Below, piece by piece: positions 1 to 7,810 of a DNA stretch of 64,000 bases. Numbering within the stretch: the stretch's first letter is position 1; each line of letters begins with the position of its first letter. The notes beneath the pieces were generated by a model, which was given only the letters and a program-made list of their open reading frames with translations, was not told where the DNA came from and did not search any database. Made by a program: the position numbers and the translations under genes. Source of the DNA: Candidatus Gastranaerophilales bacterium (GTDB lineage Bacteria > Cyanobacteriota > Vampirovibrionia > Gastranaerophilales > Gastranaerophilaceae). Location of the stretch: the NCBI GenBank assembly GCA_910587815.1, contig CAJUNK010000012.1:1-64000 (forward strand), given 5' to 3'.

Positions 1-2
1 CT

Positions 3-1442
3 CTTGCCTTTTCGGTGCGCTGTGTCCTGGGTACAGCTTCAGCCTTTAACTCTTTCTCCGGCGGCGGAGGTTCATCTGGCGTATATACAAGAGTAGAAGT
101 GCCGGAGTCTGTATTAAAATATGCAACACGCGGAGATACCCAAGGTAAAGTAAGATATTATGCGGCAAGCGGTGGTAATGGCGGTGCTGCAAAAAGTTCA
201 GCCGTAGCAGTCGGTGGTTCACCATCAAGAGTACAAATTGAAGATGCGAATGGTGTTGTAATATGGGGTGTTCAAGTTCCCGGAGGCAGAGGCGGTACTG
301 GCGCTTCTACTACTTCCGGCGGAGCCGGCGCTTCAGCCCTTTCAGACACGTCTGGCAATAATTGTCATTATTTACACACAACTGCCGCAGGCGGCCAATA
401 TAATACTTGGACTGCAATGAATTGTTCTCAAATTCCATCTGCAAATGCTGTATTGACTGCACCTGGGGACCCTGGAACAAAAGGTGCTGAATCAGGCTCT
501 ACATCAGGCGGTTATGGTGGTAGAGGATTCTGGGAAAGCCGTGATACTGCATACGCTGAACCTAACCAGGATGGTGCCAAAATTGGTGCTGGCGGAGGCG
601 GAGGCGAATGTGTTTATGATGGTTCTGCAACCGATAAATACACCTGCAAACCTGGTGGAAAAGGCGGTGCTGGTAGAGTTATGATAACTTATGGCCTAAA
701 AGTTCCAGGTATTGGTGGTGCTGGTGGTGGTGCCGGTGGTGTATTACAGGTAAGAAATATTCCTGTAGCACCAGGACAACTTGTTAAAGTGCGTGTTGGT
801 GCAGGCGGTGCATCAGGTGCTCCTGGCCGTGCAGGATATGATGGCGAAGGCAGCCAAATTGAAGTAAATGGTACAAAATATTCAGTTGGCGGCGGAAAAG
901 GTGGTCCTGCAAGTACAATTGGTTCACCAAACAATGTATCGTTTACTTACGGCACATCAAGTGCAACTGCTCTTGCAAATGGTTATTTGCCAACAACTGC
1001 TACAGCAGGTGGTGCCGGTGATGGTTCAAAGCCTGATAAGGGTACATATTTTGAAGGCAAGGCAGGTAGTGTTGCTATTGCATCTGCACCTGTGACAACC
1101 AGCCCTTATTTGACTTATTCACCTGGTGGTAATGGCGGTGTTAATGATAAGGTAACTAAATCTGACCATTTGCCATGCGGTGGATTTAGTGCGCAGCCTA
1201 TAACATTAGGCAATAAGGGCCTTAGCTGCGGTAATTCATCAATCAATCCTTTGCAATTAACAAGAGAAAAATCTTTTGATGTGCAAACATTGAATCCGCA
1301 AACTTCTGCTACATTCTTTGGCGGTGGTGCTACAGGCGGTGGCGGAGGCGCATGGCGTGAAGGTATGAATGGTGCTACATCGGCATCGGCAGGTTCTATC
1401 GGTCTTGGCGGATATGTATTTATATACTATGGCAGCTGGTAG
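3..1442 (+). CDS. Glycine-rich surface/secreted protein, 3' part
   Basis: The reading frame is open to the left edge of the window, so this is the C-terminal part (about 479 residues) of a longer protein; the GTG at position 15 is probably internal. It is dominated by Gly-rich runs alternating with short beta-like stretches (for example PGQLVKVRVGAGG around residue 260), the pattern of Gly-rich domains in phage fibres and bacterial adhesins. Cysteines are few and no membrane segment or anchor is visible at the C-terminus, which ends GYVFIYYGSW. No catalytic motif is seen. I infer an extracellular structural or adhesive protein; the export signal would lie in the missing N-terminus. GC is higher than in the neighbours because of the GGN codons. 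Confidence 0.6.
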   Translation, partial: LAFSVRCVLGTASAFNSFSGGGGSSGVYTRVEVPESVLKYATRGDTQGKVRYYAASGGNGGAAKSSAVAVGGSPSRVQIEDANGVVIWGVQVPGGRGGTGASTTSGGAGASALSDTSGNNCHYLHTTAAGGQYNTWTAMNCSQIPSANAVLTAPGDPGTKGAESGSTSGGYGGRGFWESRDTAYAEPNQDGAKIGAGGGGGECVYDGSATDKYTCKPGGKGGAGRVMITYGLKVPGIGGAGGGAGGVLQVRNIPVAPGQLVKVRVGAGGASGAPGRAGYDGEGSQIEVNGTKYSVGGGKGGPASTIGSPNNVSFTYGTSSATALANGYLPTTATAGGAGDGSKPDKGTYFEGKAGSVAIASAPVTTSPYLTYSPGGNGGVNDKVTKSDHLPCGGFSAQPITLGNKGLSCGNSSINPLQLTREKSFDVQTLNPQTSATFFGGGATGGGGGAWREGMNGATSASAGSIGLGGYVFIYYGSW

Positions 1443-1454
1443 AAGTGACTTTTA

Positions 1455-1505
1455 AATCTGTTTATATGGTATGTTCGAATTTTTTCGAACATACCCAAGC
1501 AGATT
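1455..1505. terminator. Long hairpin after the glycine-rich gene
   Basis: A perfect 12-bp inverted repeat (GGTATGTTCGAA at 1468-1479 and its complement at 1484-1495) with a TTTT loop sits 26 bases after the stop codon. It is extended by outer arms AATCTG (1455-1460) and CAGATT (1500-1505). There is no T-tract on either side, so it may be a 3'-end stabiliser or a protein-binding palindrome rather than a classical intrinsic terminator. Confidence 0.5.
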
Positions 1506-1822
1506 AAATGTTTCAATAAATTTTAAACAAAAGTTGCAATAAATACGTTTTGGCGGCGGGTTTATATGCAACATGTGTGCAAATGGCATCAGCACAAGTT
1601 TTCTTTTGTTGGTGCCCTCCTCTTCGATAATAAGCAATGCGGAAAAATTTTATGTCTTATGGTGGAAGTGCAGTGGATTTTTTTACAACTAAAATCAAAT
1701 TGCCCGGGTGGTGAATATTAAAAGATGTCTGATTATGCTCTGATAGGTTTGATGTATTTAGGTAATTTTATTTATGTAGAATATTAAAAAATGTTAAAAA
1801 TGGTAACAAAATAACAAGTTTA
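1506..1822. other. Intergenic stretch without recognisable gene
   Basis: This AT-rich stretch lies between the hairpin after the glycine-rich gene and the toxin/antitoxin locus. Open frames are short, lack ribosome binding sites and do not resemble known proteins. No tRNA or clear RNA structure was recognised. Confidence 0.5.
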
Positions 1823-1840
1823 AGATAAACAATTTCTCGA
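1823..1840 (+). repeat. 18-bp direct repeat, left copy
   Basis: The sequence agataaacaatttctcga occurs here and, identically, at 2726-2743. The two copies flank the toxin/antitoxin pair and the GC-rich segment. Bases after each copy are also weakly alike (a TGCTTTT and an ACCTCT element). This fits a duplicated target or a recombination scar. Confidence 0.7.
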
Positions 1841-1866
1841 GGTGCTTTTTGTACCTCTTTTTTTTG
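1839..1866 (+). terminator. Intrinsic terminator
   Basis: GAGGTGC and GTACCTC form a 7-bp stem (one G-U pair) around TTTTT, followed on the plus strand by an uninterrupted T run. It would end any rightward transcript before the toxin promoter. Confidence 0.7.
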
Positions 1867-1882
1867 TCACACATGCTTTTAC

Positions 1883-1911
1883 TTGAAAAAGAAACTTAAT
1901 CATGTTATGAT
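1883..1911 (+). promoter_or_regulatory. Toxin/antitoxin promoter (probably leaderless)
   Basis: TTGAAA (1883-1888), a 17-base spacer and TATGAT (1906-1911) make a good sigma70-like promoter. The predicted start, about 7 bases past the -10 box, is the ATG at 1918 itself, so the transcript would have no leader. Confidence 0.55.
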
Positions 1912-1917
1912 ATGAAT

Positions 1918-2220
1918 ATGAAATTTGATGTCAAATTAACCGAAAATGCTGTAGAAGAATTAAATGCACTTGAAAAAGCAGACAGAAACAAGGTTTTAAA
2001 AGCCTTTGATATAATTATAAATGTTGATATTAGTGCAGTTAATACCAAACCTCTTACATCAAAAATTTATGAAATAAAAGCTGATAAAACCAGGTGCCTT
2101 TTTGTTTATTCAAATAACAGAATAATAATTGTGGGGGTTATATTTATAAAAAAGACTCAAAAAACCCCAAGGGCGATGATTATAAAGGCTGAAAATGTTT
2201 TAAAGGAGTATATGAAATGA
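1918..2220 (+). CDS. RelE/ParE-superfamily toxin (HigB/Gp49-like)
   Basis: A 100-residue basic protein with the alpha/beta layout of the RelE/ParE superfamily: an N-terminal helix rich in charged residues, a beta-strand core (KIYEIKADKTRCLFVY, then IIIVGVIFIKK) and the C-terminal KKTQKTPRAMIIKAENVLKEY segment typical of phage Gp49/HigB-like toxins. Members cleave mRNA at the ribosome or inhibit gyrase. The toxin precedes its partner, the HigBA order, and overlaps it by 4 bases (ATGA). I chose the second ATG (1918) because the promoter places the transcript start there; 1912 is the alternative. Which target it attacks cannot be told from the sequence. Confidence 0.7.
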   Translation: MKFDVKLTENAVEELNALEKADRNKVLKAFDIIINVDISAVNTKPLTSKIYEIKADKTRCLFVYSNNRIIIVGVIFIKKTQKTPRAMIIKAENVLKEYMK

Positions 2221-2471
2221 AAAAATTAGTGGATGTAAAAAATATAATCGACGATTTAAAACAAACAGACCCTGAAAGCTATAGTGAAATCAAAGAGAAT
2301 ACCAAGGTTGTGAAAAAAACCTGGGGTGGTAAAAGACAATCTGCTGGAAGAAAACCTAAAAATCCTGATAACGTATTGGTTTTTCAAATGAAGGTTTCAA
2401 GCAATGAGCGTGAATTTTTATATTATGCCCGCGAACATAATATAAATTACAAGGATTTAATGCAGGGGTGA
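2217..2471 (+). CDS. Putative antitoxin of the RelE-like pair
   Basis: An 84-residue protein translated from an ATG that overlaps the toxin stop. It has an acidic N-terminal half, a basic GGKRQSAGRKPKNPDN linker, and a C-terminal MKVSSNEREFLYYAREHNINYKDL segment that looks like a strand-helix-helix (ribbon-helix-helix-like) fold. That is a usual DNA-binding module of antitoxins, although HigA partners normally carry a helix-turn-helix. The partner role rests mainly on gene order and coupling. The GC-rich segment begins right at its stop codon, so the present C-terminus may have been altered by whatever placed that segment there. Confidence 0.55.
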   Translation: MKKLVDVKNIIDDLKQTDPESYSEIKENTKVVKKTWGGKRQSAGRKPKNPDNVLVFQMKVSSNEREFLYYAREHNINYKDLMQG

Positions 2472-2663
2472 AGCTCGCCACGGCTTGTGCTTATCCGCCT
2501 GTGGGTGCTTCACCCTGGTGGGCTCGCATCCTATTCCACAGGAATGACGTTATCTGTAGCACTCGTACCTCGTGCACAGCTAGGGCCTCGGCGGTTATCA
2601 ATAGTTTCATTTTGCCGGGTTTATCATCCGTCAAAATTTCACCTCGGCTTACGCTTATAAAAA
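2472..2663. other. GC-rich segment of unknown nature
   Basis: About 190 bases at roughly 50% GC inside 30% GC DNA. It begins at the antitoxin stop with GGGTGAAGC, whose inverse GCTTCACCC recurs about 35 bases later, and it ends at a minus-strand terminator hairpin. Frames are open on both strands but have no ribosome binding site or family resemblance. By position it is the only plausible place for the template repeat of the adjacent retroelement, yet it lacks the adenine-rich AAY codons expected of a template. A short non-autonomous repeat element or decayed foreign DNA fits as well. Confidence 0.45.
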
Positions 2664-2688
2664 GCCATGCCTGAAAATTAGGCATGGC
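2659..2688 (-). terminator. Minus-strand terminator
   Basis: GCCATGCCT (2664-2672) and AGGCATGGC (2680-2688) form a perfect 9-bp stem. Read on the minus strand it is followed by TTTTT. It probably ends the reverse-transcriptase transcript about 175 bases past that gene's stop. Confidence 0.7.
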
Positions 2689-2697
2689 ATAACAACA

Positions 2698-2714
2698 TCA
2701 AGTTTTTAACTTGA
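2698..2714 (+). terminator. Plus-strand hairpin with T-rich tail
   Basis: TCAAGTT, TTT and AACTTGA form a 7-bp stem-loop followed by a TTTGTTTGTTT tail on the plus strand. It would stop transcription from the toxin/antitoxin side before it runs antisense into the retroelement. Confidence 0.5.
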
Positions 2715-2725
2715 TTTGTTTGTTT

Positions 2726-2743
2726 AGATAAACAATTTCTCGA
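2726..2743 (+). repeat. 18-bp direct repeat, right copy
   Basis: Identical to 1823-1840, 903 bases away. It sits between the plus-strand hairpin and the 3' end of the reverse transcriptase. Confidence 0.7.
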
Positions 2744-2861
2744 TAATGCTTTTGAAAGATAAGCACCTCTAAGAAATTTTGGCATTAAAAATGCCACAAT
2801 ATACATTTTACACTATTTTAATATCAGAACAAGGAAACAATGTTTCCTATAAATGACGATG

Positions 2862-4079
2862 TTATTGCGATAATTTATTTGTAATATTTTCAGGTTCTTT
2901 GGGGTAGTTTTTAATTATATAAATTTTTGTAAAATCTTCATCTGATGCTGTAAAAAGAGTTGTAGATTTTTCACAAATTTTTCTTCTTAATTTATAGCCA
3001 TTTACATGCATAAACATGCCAAGATAGCTATTTATTTTATTTCTAAAATCTACAAGTTCATCTGTATCAAAACGATTTTTATTTTTTTCCCAGCGTTTTA
3101 TTGTGTTGAATGTTTTTTTAATTATTGTTGTGCGCAGATAAATTCTATTTGGCTTTATAACATGTCCTACAAAATCAAACCCGCGGGAGACAAGATTCAT
3201 ATTTTTTTTCTTTGGATTTAGACACAAATCAAGATTTCTTTTTAAATAATCATCTATCATATCGTAACAATAATTTAAATATTTTGGGTCTTTGTGCATT
3301 AGTACAACATCATCTACGTATCTGCAATAGAATTTGATTTTAAGGGTGTGTTTTACAAATTGATCCAGGGGATTTAAATAAACGTTTGAAAAAAACTGAC
3401 TTGTAAGGTTTCCAATGGGGAGTCCTTTGTTTTTCTTTGCATTAAAGAGGGATTTGTGTGCGGGGAGAATATCCCAAAGTTCCCTTCTTGATTTTATAAA
3501 AACATTTGTGCGCGGATCATGTTCTATAACTTGTGTTATTAAATCCATAATCCATTTTTCGCGTACATAACGGCGAATTATTTCAAGAAGAATTGTTTTA
3601 TTGATGCTATTGAAATAGTTGCTGATATCTGCTTTCATATAGTATGCTTTTTCAGAATAGTTTCTTGATATTCTTTTTGCAAAATCACGAGCCCTTGTGG
3701 CACCTGCCAGTGTGCCGCGTCCTGGAATACAGCTAAATGTATCTTTTATAAAACGGTTTTCAAAACGTTCTTTTACTGCATTGTAAATAAGATGGTGTAC
3801 AATTCTATCCCTAAAAGCACCTGCCCAAACTTCGCGCGGTTTTGGGTGTGTAACAACAAAGCAAATGCTTCTTCCTATTTCATAGGTGCCTTCTTTTAAC
3901 TCTTGGTAGAGTTGAAAGAGGTTTTTTTCTTGCTGCCATTCAAATTTCATAGATTGCATAGTGTTTCTTTTACGTTTTCTGCAATCATAATAAGCGGCAA
4001 AAAGTGCATCCATAGTTAATTCATGGAGTTTTATTTGGTCGATTTTATTTTTTATTATTTTTGGTTTTTGCTCTTCCAT
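2862..4079 (-). CDS. Reverse transcriptase of a diversity-generating retroelement
   Basis: A 405-residue single-domain reverse transcriptase. Catalytic aspartates are in KADISNYF (Asp151) and YVDD (254-257). Motif 4 reads GLPIGNLTSQ (219-228), with the SQ ending that distinguishes retroelements of the diversity-generating class from retroviral and group II intron enzymes (SP). There is no maturase or endonuclease domain. In this class the enzyme copies a template repeat, with adenine-specific errors, into a variable repeat of a target gene. The avd-like gene lies 78 bases upstream on the same strand, supporting the assignment. No template/variable repeat pair could be recognised in the window. 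Confidence 0.85.
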   Translation of the reverse strand: MEEQKPKIIKNKIDQIKLHELTMDALFAAYYDCRKRKRNTMQSMKFEWQQEKNLFQLYQELKEGTYEIGRSICFVVTHPKPREVWAGAFRDRIVHHLIYNAVKERFENRFIKDTFSCIPGRGTLAGATRARDFAKRISRNYSEKAYYMKADISNYFNSINKTILLEIIRRYVREKWIMDLITQVIEHDPRTNVFIKSRRELWDILPAHKSLFNAKKNKGLPIGNLTSQFFSNVYLNPLDQFVKHTLKIKFYCRYVDDVVLMHKDPKYLNYCYDMIDDYLKRNLDLCLNPKKKNMNLVSRGFDFVGHVIKPNRIYLRTTIIKKTFNTIKRWEKNKNRFDTDELVDFRNKINSYLGMFMHVNGYKLRRKICEKSTTLFTASDEDFTKIYIIKNYPKEPENITNKLSQ

Positions 4080-4157
4080 AAAATATTTTTAATTTTGAAT
4101 GCTTGCAACAAAGACAAAAAGCCTTTTTGTGCAAGTATTCTTTGCTTTAATTTAATA

Positions 4158-4547
4158 TCAACAAGATAGAGTGGAATCCATATTGTCCTTTTCTGCTTCT
4201 TTCATTGAATGGTTTTTCCAGCCGTTTAATTGTTTTTCGATGTCTTCAAGCATAAGAGCAAGTTCCATATATCTTTCACGCGGGATATTTTTTAATTCTG
4301 TTGCAAGACGTGTTAAAACAGTGATTTTTTGTAGTTCATCGAGAAGTTTTACAATGTAATCTACGCGTTCAAAATCTTTTGCACTGTTTGCTTTGTAAAT
4401 TAAAATAATAAAACCTATTGTTGTGCTGTTTAGTTTTTCACCAATTGTGAATCTAAAATCCCTTTGAAAATTTGATGTAATTTGAGTGAGCTTTACAAGA
4501 AAATCAAATGATTTTTTGTAAATGTTCAAGTGAAGATACTGTGCCAT
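4158..4547 (-). CDS. avd: Avd-like accessory protein (four-helix bundle)
   Basis: A 129-residue all-helical basic protein. It opens HLNIYKKSFDFLVKLTQIT and has FRFTIGEKLN around residues 31-40, the pattern of the S23/Avd four-helix-bundle family. Avd forms a pentameric barrel that binds the retroelement reverse transcriptase and template RNA and is needed for mutagenic homing. It is the first gene of a two-gene minus-strand unit with the reverse transcriptase. The same fold is found in 23S rRNA intervening-sequence proteins, but the adjacent reverse transcriptase makes Avd the better reading. Confidence 0.8.
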   Translation of the reverse strand: MAQYLHLNIYKKSFDFLVKLTQITSNFQRDFRFTIGEKLNSTTIGFIILIYKANSAKDFERVDYIVKLLDELQKITVLTRLATELKNIPRERYMELALMLEDIEKQLNGWKNHSMKEAEKDNMDSTLSC

Positions 4548-4691
4548 AATTCATACCTACCTTTAGTTTTAATTCAGCTTATTCTTAATTTTTTACATAA
4601 CATATTGCATGTTTATTAGTTAATTCGATTTTAGTTTTAATCTTTTAGAACCCCAAGGGTGAAAATTCAGCATATTTTCTTGAAAGAAAAA

Positions 4692-4779
4692 AGGAGGAGG
4701 TGGGATTCGAACCCACGGTACGCTCGTCACGTACGACGGTTTTCAAGACCGCTCCGATAAACCGCTCTGGCACTCCTCC
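4692..4779 (-). tRNA. tRNA-Ser(UGA)
   Basis: An 88-base cloverleaf with acceptor GGAGGAG/CTCCTCC, anticodon loop CTTGAAA (anticodon TGA), a long class II variable arm (TCGTACGTGACGAGCGTACC region) and T arm GTGGGTTCGAATCCCAC. The CCA is not encoded. Confidence 0.95.
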
Positions 4780-4856
4780 AGATACAAATAATCTTATATA
4801 AAAAAAACTTATTTGTAAAGTTTTTTCTTTTTAAATTGGAAACAGGCTTTTAAAGG

Positions 4857-5297
4857 CTAGTTTCCAGTGTTTAATTTTTTAATAACAAGCGGTGTTAAAT
4901 CTACGGCGCCAAAATAAATAGTTTTTGCCTCGATTACGGTATCCACTTTATTTTCAAGCGCAACAGCTTTTACTGCGGCAACTATTGCATCGTCAATTTC
5001 TTTTTCTTTTTTGATTTGAAATTTTTGAAATGCTTCTTGTTTTTGGGCTAATTCTTTTGCTGTTGCATCTTCAAAAGATTTTTTCTTAACAGGAGAGTCT
5101 ATTTTTTTAAATTCTTGCTCTTTATTTAATATGAATAGCTGGAGTTCATTTCTTCTATCTTCCATTTCGCTGAGTGCTGCTTTTGCTTTTGAATAGTTTT
5201 GGAAAACCTCAGAATAGCGAATGCTGCCTATTGTATCTGCAAAAACAGGGGCTGTCATAAAAAGTGAAAGCGCTAGAGCTAAAATCTTATTTTTCAT
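4857..5297 (-). CDS. OmpH/Skp-family periplasmic chaperone
   Basis: A 146-residue protein with a cleavable signal peptide (MKNKILALALSLFMTAPVFA, cleavage probably after Ala20). A long charged coiled-coil (about residues 35-115) and a compact C-terminal strand/helix follow, the Skp/OmpH layout. Skp-like proteins form trimeric tentacled cages that hold unfolded outer-membrane proteins in the periplasm. The gene stands alone, between tRNA-Ser and a divergent methyltransferase gene. Its presence implies a two-membrane cell envelope. The exact client range is unknown. Confidence 0.75.
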   Translation of the reverse strand: MKNKILALALSLFMTAPVFADTIGSIRYSEVFQNYSKAKAALSEMEDRRNELQLFILNKEQEFKKIDSPVKKKSFEDATAKELAQKQEAFQKFQIKKEKEIDDAIVAAVKAVALENKVDTVIEAKTIYFGAVDLTPLVIKKLNTGN

Positions 5298-5402
5298 AGT
5301 ATTAAATACTCCTTTTTCTATGCTAGAATTATAACAAAATCTATATTTTTGGGCAAATCTGCCTATTTTATTTTATTTGAGAAATTTTATAATGAGGATA
5401 AA

Positions 5403-6365
5403 ATGGTATTAATTGCAGAAAATTTACACATAATTTCACCAACAACAAAAGAAGCCATTGTAAAAAGATATGATGATTATATTTTAAAAATTGCACATAA
5501 TGTATTAGCATGTGGTGTAGATATTTTTGATTTAAATGTTGGGCCTGCAAAAGGTGAACTTAAAGAAAGTTTACCTTATTTAACAAAGCTTATTAAAGAT
5601 AATTGCAAAGTTAGCATTAAATTTTCTTTTGATACTTCAAATTTTGATGAAATGGAGCTTGGATTTAGTTCTATTGATAAAAATTGTGCTGAAAAATCTT
5701 TTTTAAACAGCATTTGTGCTGATGATGCTAAAATGGAAGCAGGATTTAGGATTGCCAATAAATATAATCCTAATATCATTGCTCTTACTTTTAATCCTAA
5801 GGATGGGATTAAAAAAACATCTGATGAGAGGATGGAGCTTGGGTTATCTATTTATGAAAAAGCACTTTGTGAGGGTATTTTAGAGAATAAATTATATTTT
5901 GACCCGCTTGTTTTGCCTGTCAGTGTTGCGCAGGAACAGGCAAATACCGTCTTAGAAACTATTAGGATGATGAAAGAGGGTATGGGTGAAATTAATACTG
6001 TAATTGGTCTTTCAAACATTTCTAATGGTTCTCCTTTAAAGATAAGGGCATTATTAAACAGGGTATTTTTGGTGCTTGCCATGGGGGCAGGTTTAGACAG
6101 TGCTATTGTTGATGGATTTGATAAAGAGACTATAAGAATTTTCAATATGGTGAAGGAAAATTGCATGCTTCAAAACAATCCGCAAAATAGCCTTCTTAGT
6201 CCTCTTGATAGTCTGTACTGTTCTTTATATAATGCTGTTAATAGTTTTTGTGATATTGATGATATAGTGTTTGATAAGAATAATATAGATATGATAAATA
6301 TCATGAAAGCTGCAAGGATATTGTTAAATAAAGAGATTTATTCTCACAGTTTTTATTTGAAGTAA
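5403..6365 (+). CDS. AcsE-like methyltetrahydrofolate:corrinoid methyltransferase
   Basis: A 320-residue protein with the pterin-binding TIM-barrel fold. Recognisable blocks are ENLHIISPTTK at the N-terminus, DIFDLNVGPA around residue 40, a SFDTSN block, GLTFNPK-like ALTFNPKDG, FDPLVLPVSVAQEQ and VIGLSNIS. The order and wording match methyltetrahydrofolate:corrinoid/iron-sulfur protein methyltransferases (AcsE) more closely than dihydropteroate synthase. Such enzymes move a methyl group from methyl-THF to a corrinoid protein. The ATG at 5403 was chosen because GAGG precedes it by 5-9 bases; an upstream in-frame start lacks a site. No acetyl-CoA synthase or corrinoid protein gene is nearby, so its partner is unknown. 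Confidence 0.7.
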   Translation: MVLIAENLHIISPTTKEAIVKRYDDYILKIAHNVLACGVDIFDLNVGPAKGELKESLPYLTKLIKDNCKVSIKFSFDTSNFDEMELGFSSIDKNCAEKSFLNSICADDAKMEAGFRIANKYNPNIIALTFNPKDGIKKTSDERMELGLSIYEKALCEGILENKLYFDPLVLPVSVAQEQANTVLETIRMMKEGMGEINTVIGLSNISNGSPLKIRALLNRVFLVLAMGAGLDSAIVDGFDKETIRIFNMVKENCMLQNNPQNSLLSPLDSLYCSLYNAVNSFCDIDDIVFDKNNIDMINIMKAARILLNKEIYSHSFYLK

Positions 6366-6386
6366 ATTTTATTAAAAGGAATTTCC

Positions 6387-7061
6387 ATGTCCTCTTGTTC
6401 AGAAGAAAAGAATACAGAAATAACAAAATATACACATAGAGAGCCAAAAGAGTTTAATAAATTCAGAGCATTTTTTCAGTGGCTGACTTGTTCTGTTGTT
6501 TATGGCGGATATTATAAGGTTGCTTGTGGGCTAAAAATTTATGGCAGAGAAAATGTGCCTAAAGATAAATTTTTTATAGTGGCATCTAATCACATGAGTG
6601 CCATTGACCCTTTTTTGGTGATAGCAGCAGTAAAAAGACCTATAGCCTATATGGCAAAAAAAGAGCTTTTTGAAAAACCTATTGCAAGATTTTTTCTTGA
6701 TTTACTAGGAGCTTTTGCTGTTAATCGTGAAAAATTGGGTGTATCTACAATTAAAACTGCGCTTGGAATTAAAAAAACGGATTGGGTTTTAGGACTTTTT
6801 CCGCAGGGTACAAGAGAAGTTGACGGGAATATGGATAATATTGCAAGAGGTTTTGCTGGTATAGCAAAAACTATGAAATGCGATATTTTGCCTGTATCTA
6901 TAACTGGTGCATTAAAGAAAGACAGAAAACCATTTGGTAGTAATAGTAAAATTATAATACGAATCGGAAAGCCTATTCCATACAATGATGATACCAGGGA
7001 AATGGTGAAGATATGGAGTGATAAGATTATTAGATTGTCGCAAGGGGAAGTGGATGTCTGA
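6387..7061 (+). CDS. 1-acyl-sn-glycerol-3-phosphate acyltransferase (PlsC-like), first copy
   Basis: A 224-residue acyltransferase with the PlsC signature: NHMSAID (catalytic His69 and Asp74, the HX4D box) and FPQGTRE (substrate-binding block II, with Gln where most members have Glu). These enzymes add the second acyl chain to lysophosphatidic acid at the inner membrane. The start is supported by AAAAGGAA 7 bases upstream. It is the first of two overlapping paralogues; the second begins 8 bases before this one ends, so they are likely translationally coupled. Confidence 0.85.
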   Translation: MSSCSEEKNTEITKYTHREPKEFNKFRAFFQWLTCSVVYGGYYKVACGLKIYGRENVPKDKFFIVASNHMSAIDPFLVIAAVKRPIAYMAKKELFEKPIARFFLDLLGAFAVNREKLGVSTIKTALGIKKTDWVLGLFPQGTREVDGNMDNIARGFAGIAKTMKCDILPVSITGALKKDRKPFGSNSKIIIRIGKPIPYNDDTREMVKIWSDKIIRLSQGEVDV

Positions 7062-7722
7062 AAAAGATATTAAAAAGAATGGCAAAGTGAAAAATTATAC
7101 AAGGAAGTATGCGAAGGATTTTAATATTTTAACAATTCTTTATCAATTCTATGCTTTGTATATAGTTTTTTTGCCGTTTTCTTTTTTATTCTATTCAATA
7201 AAATATAAGAAAAATATCAATGCACCCAAAACCCCTTGTATTGTAGCCCCTAACCATATTTCATATTTTGACCCGTTTTTAGCAACTATTGCATCAGGGC
7301 TTGGAATTGCTTATATGGCAAAAAAAGAGCTTTTTGAAGAGTCAAATTATATTGCAAAAAATATTTCAAGGCTTGGAGCTTTTGCTGTCAATCGTGAAAA
7401 ATTAGAAGTTTCTACAATTAAATCTGCAAAAGAGGTTTTTAAGGCAAAATTTAGCTTATGCATTTTTCCGCAGGGCGGAATAAGAAAGAATAAAAAAATT
7501 GAAACCATAAATAAAGGGTTTGTCGTCCTTGCAAAGATGGTAAAAGTTGATATTTTGCCAGTTGCAATTACTGGTGTAGAACAATATAACTGGAATATTT
7601 TTAAAAGGCAAAAAATTAATATCCAGGTGGGAAATCCTATTTCATATCTTGAAGATGAGGATGAAATTATTGAAAATTGGCGCAAACAGGTTGCTGATAT
7701 GGCAAATTATGAACTTGTGTAA
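7054..7722 (+). CDS. PlsC-like acyltransferase, second copy
   Basis: A 222-residue paralogue of the preceding protein. It carries NHISYFDPF (HX4D), a shared AYMAKKELFEE block and FPQGGIR in place of FPEGTR; the glycine insertion in block II is unusual. A hydrophobic stretch near residues 25-50 (FYALYIVFLPFSFLFYSI) may anchor it in the membrane, a feature the first copy lacks in this form. The ATG at 7054 has AAGGGGAAG directly upstream and overlaps the first gene. A different acyl or head-group preference is plausible but not shown. Confidence 0.8.
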   Translation: MSEKDIKKNGKVKNYTRKYAKDFNILTILYQFYALYIVFLPFSFLFYSIKYKKNINAPKTPCIVAPNHISYFDPFLATIASGLGIAYMAKKELFEESNYIAKNISRLGAFAVNREKLEVSTIKSAKEVFKAKFSLCIFPQGGIRKNKKIETINKGFVVLAKMVKVDILPVAITGVEQYNWNIFKRQKINIQVGNPISYLEDEDEIIENWRKQVADMANYELV

Positions 7723-7810
7723 ATAAAATTTAAGTTTTTATTATCAAAAAATATTTTTTATAAGGTTTATATATTTGTATATTTTTTAACTAGTTATATA
7801 AATCTTTATT

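Noticed and set aside
1452..1637. Minus-strand frame beyond the glycine-rich gene
   Set aside because: It crosses the long hairpin, has no ribosome site and no family features.
2491..2685. Minus-strand frame of 64 codons in the GC-rich island
   Set aside because: It has no ribosome site, crosses the terminator hairpin and resembles no protein; open frames on both strands are expected by composition.
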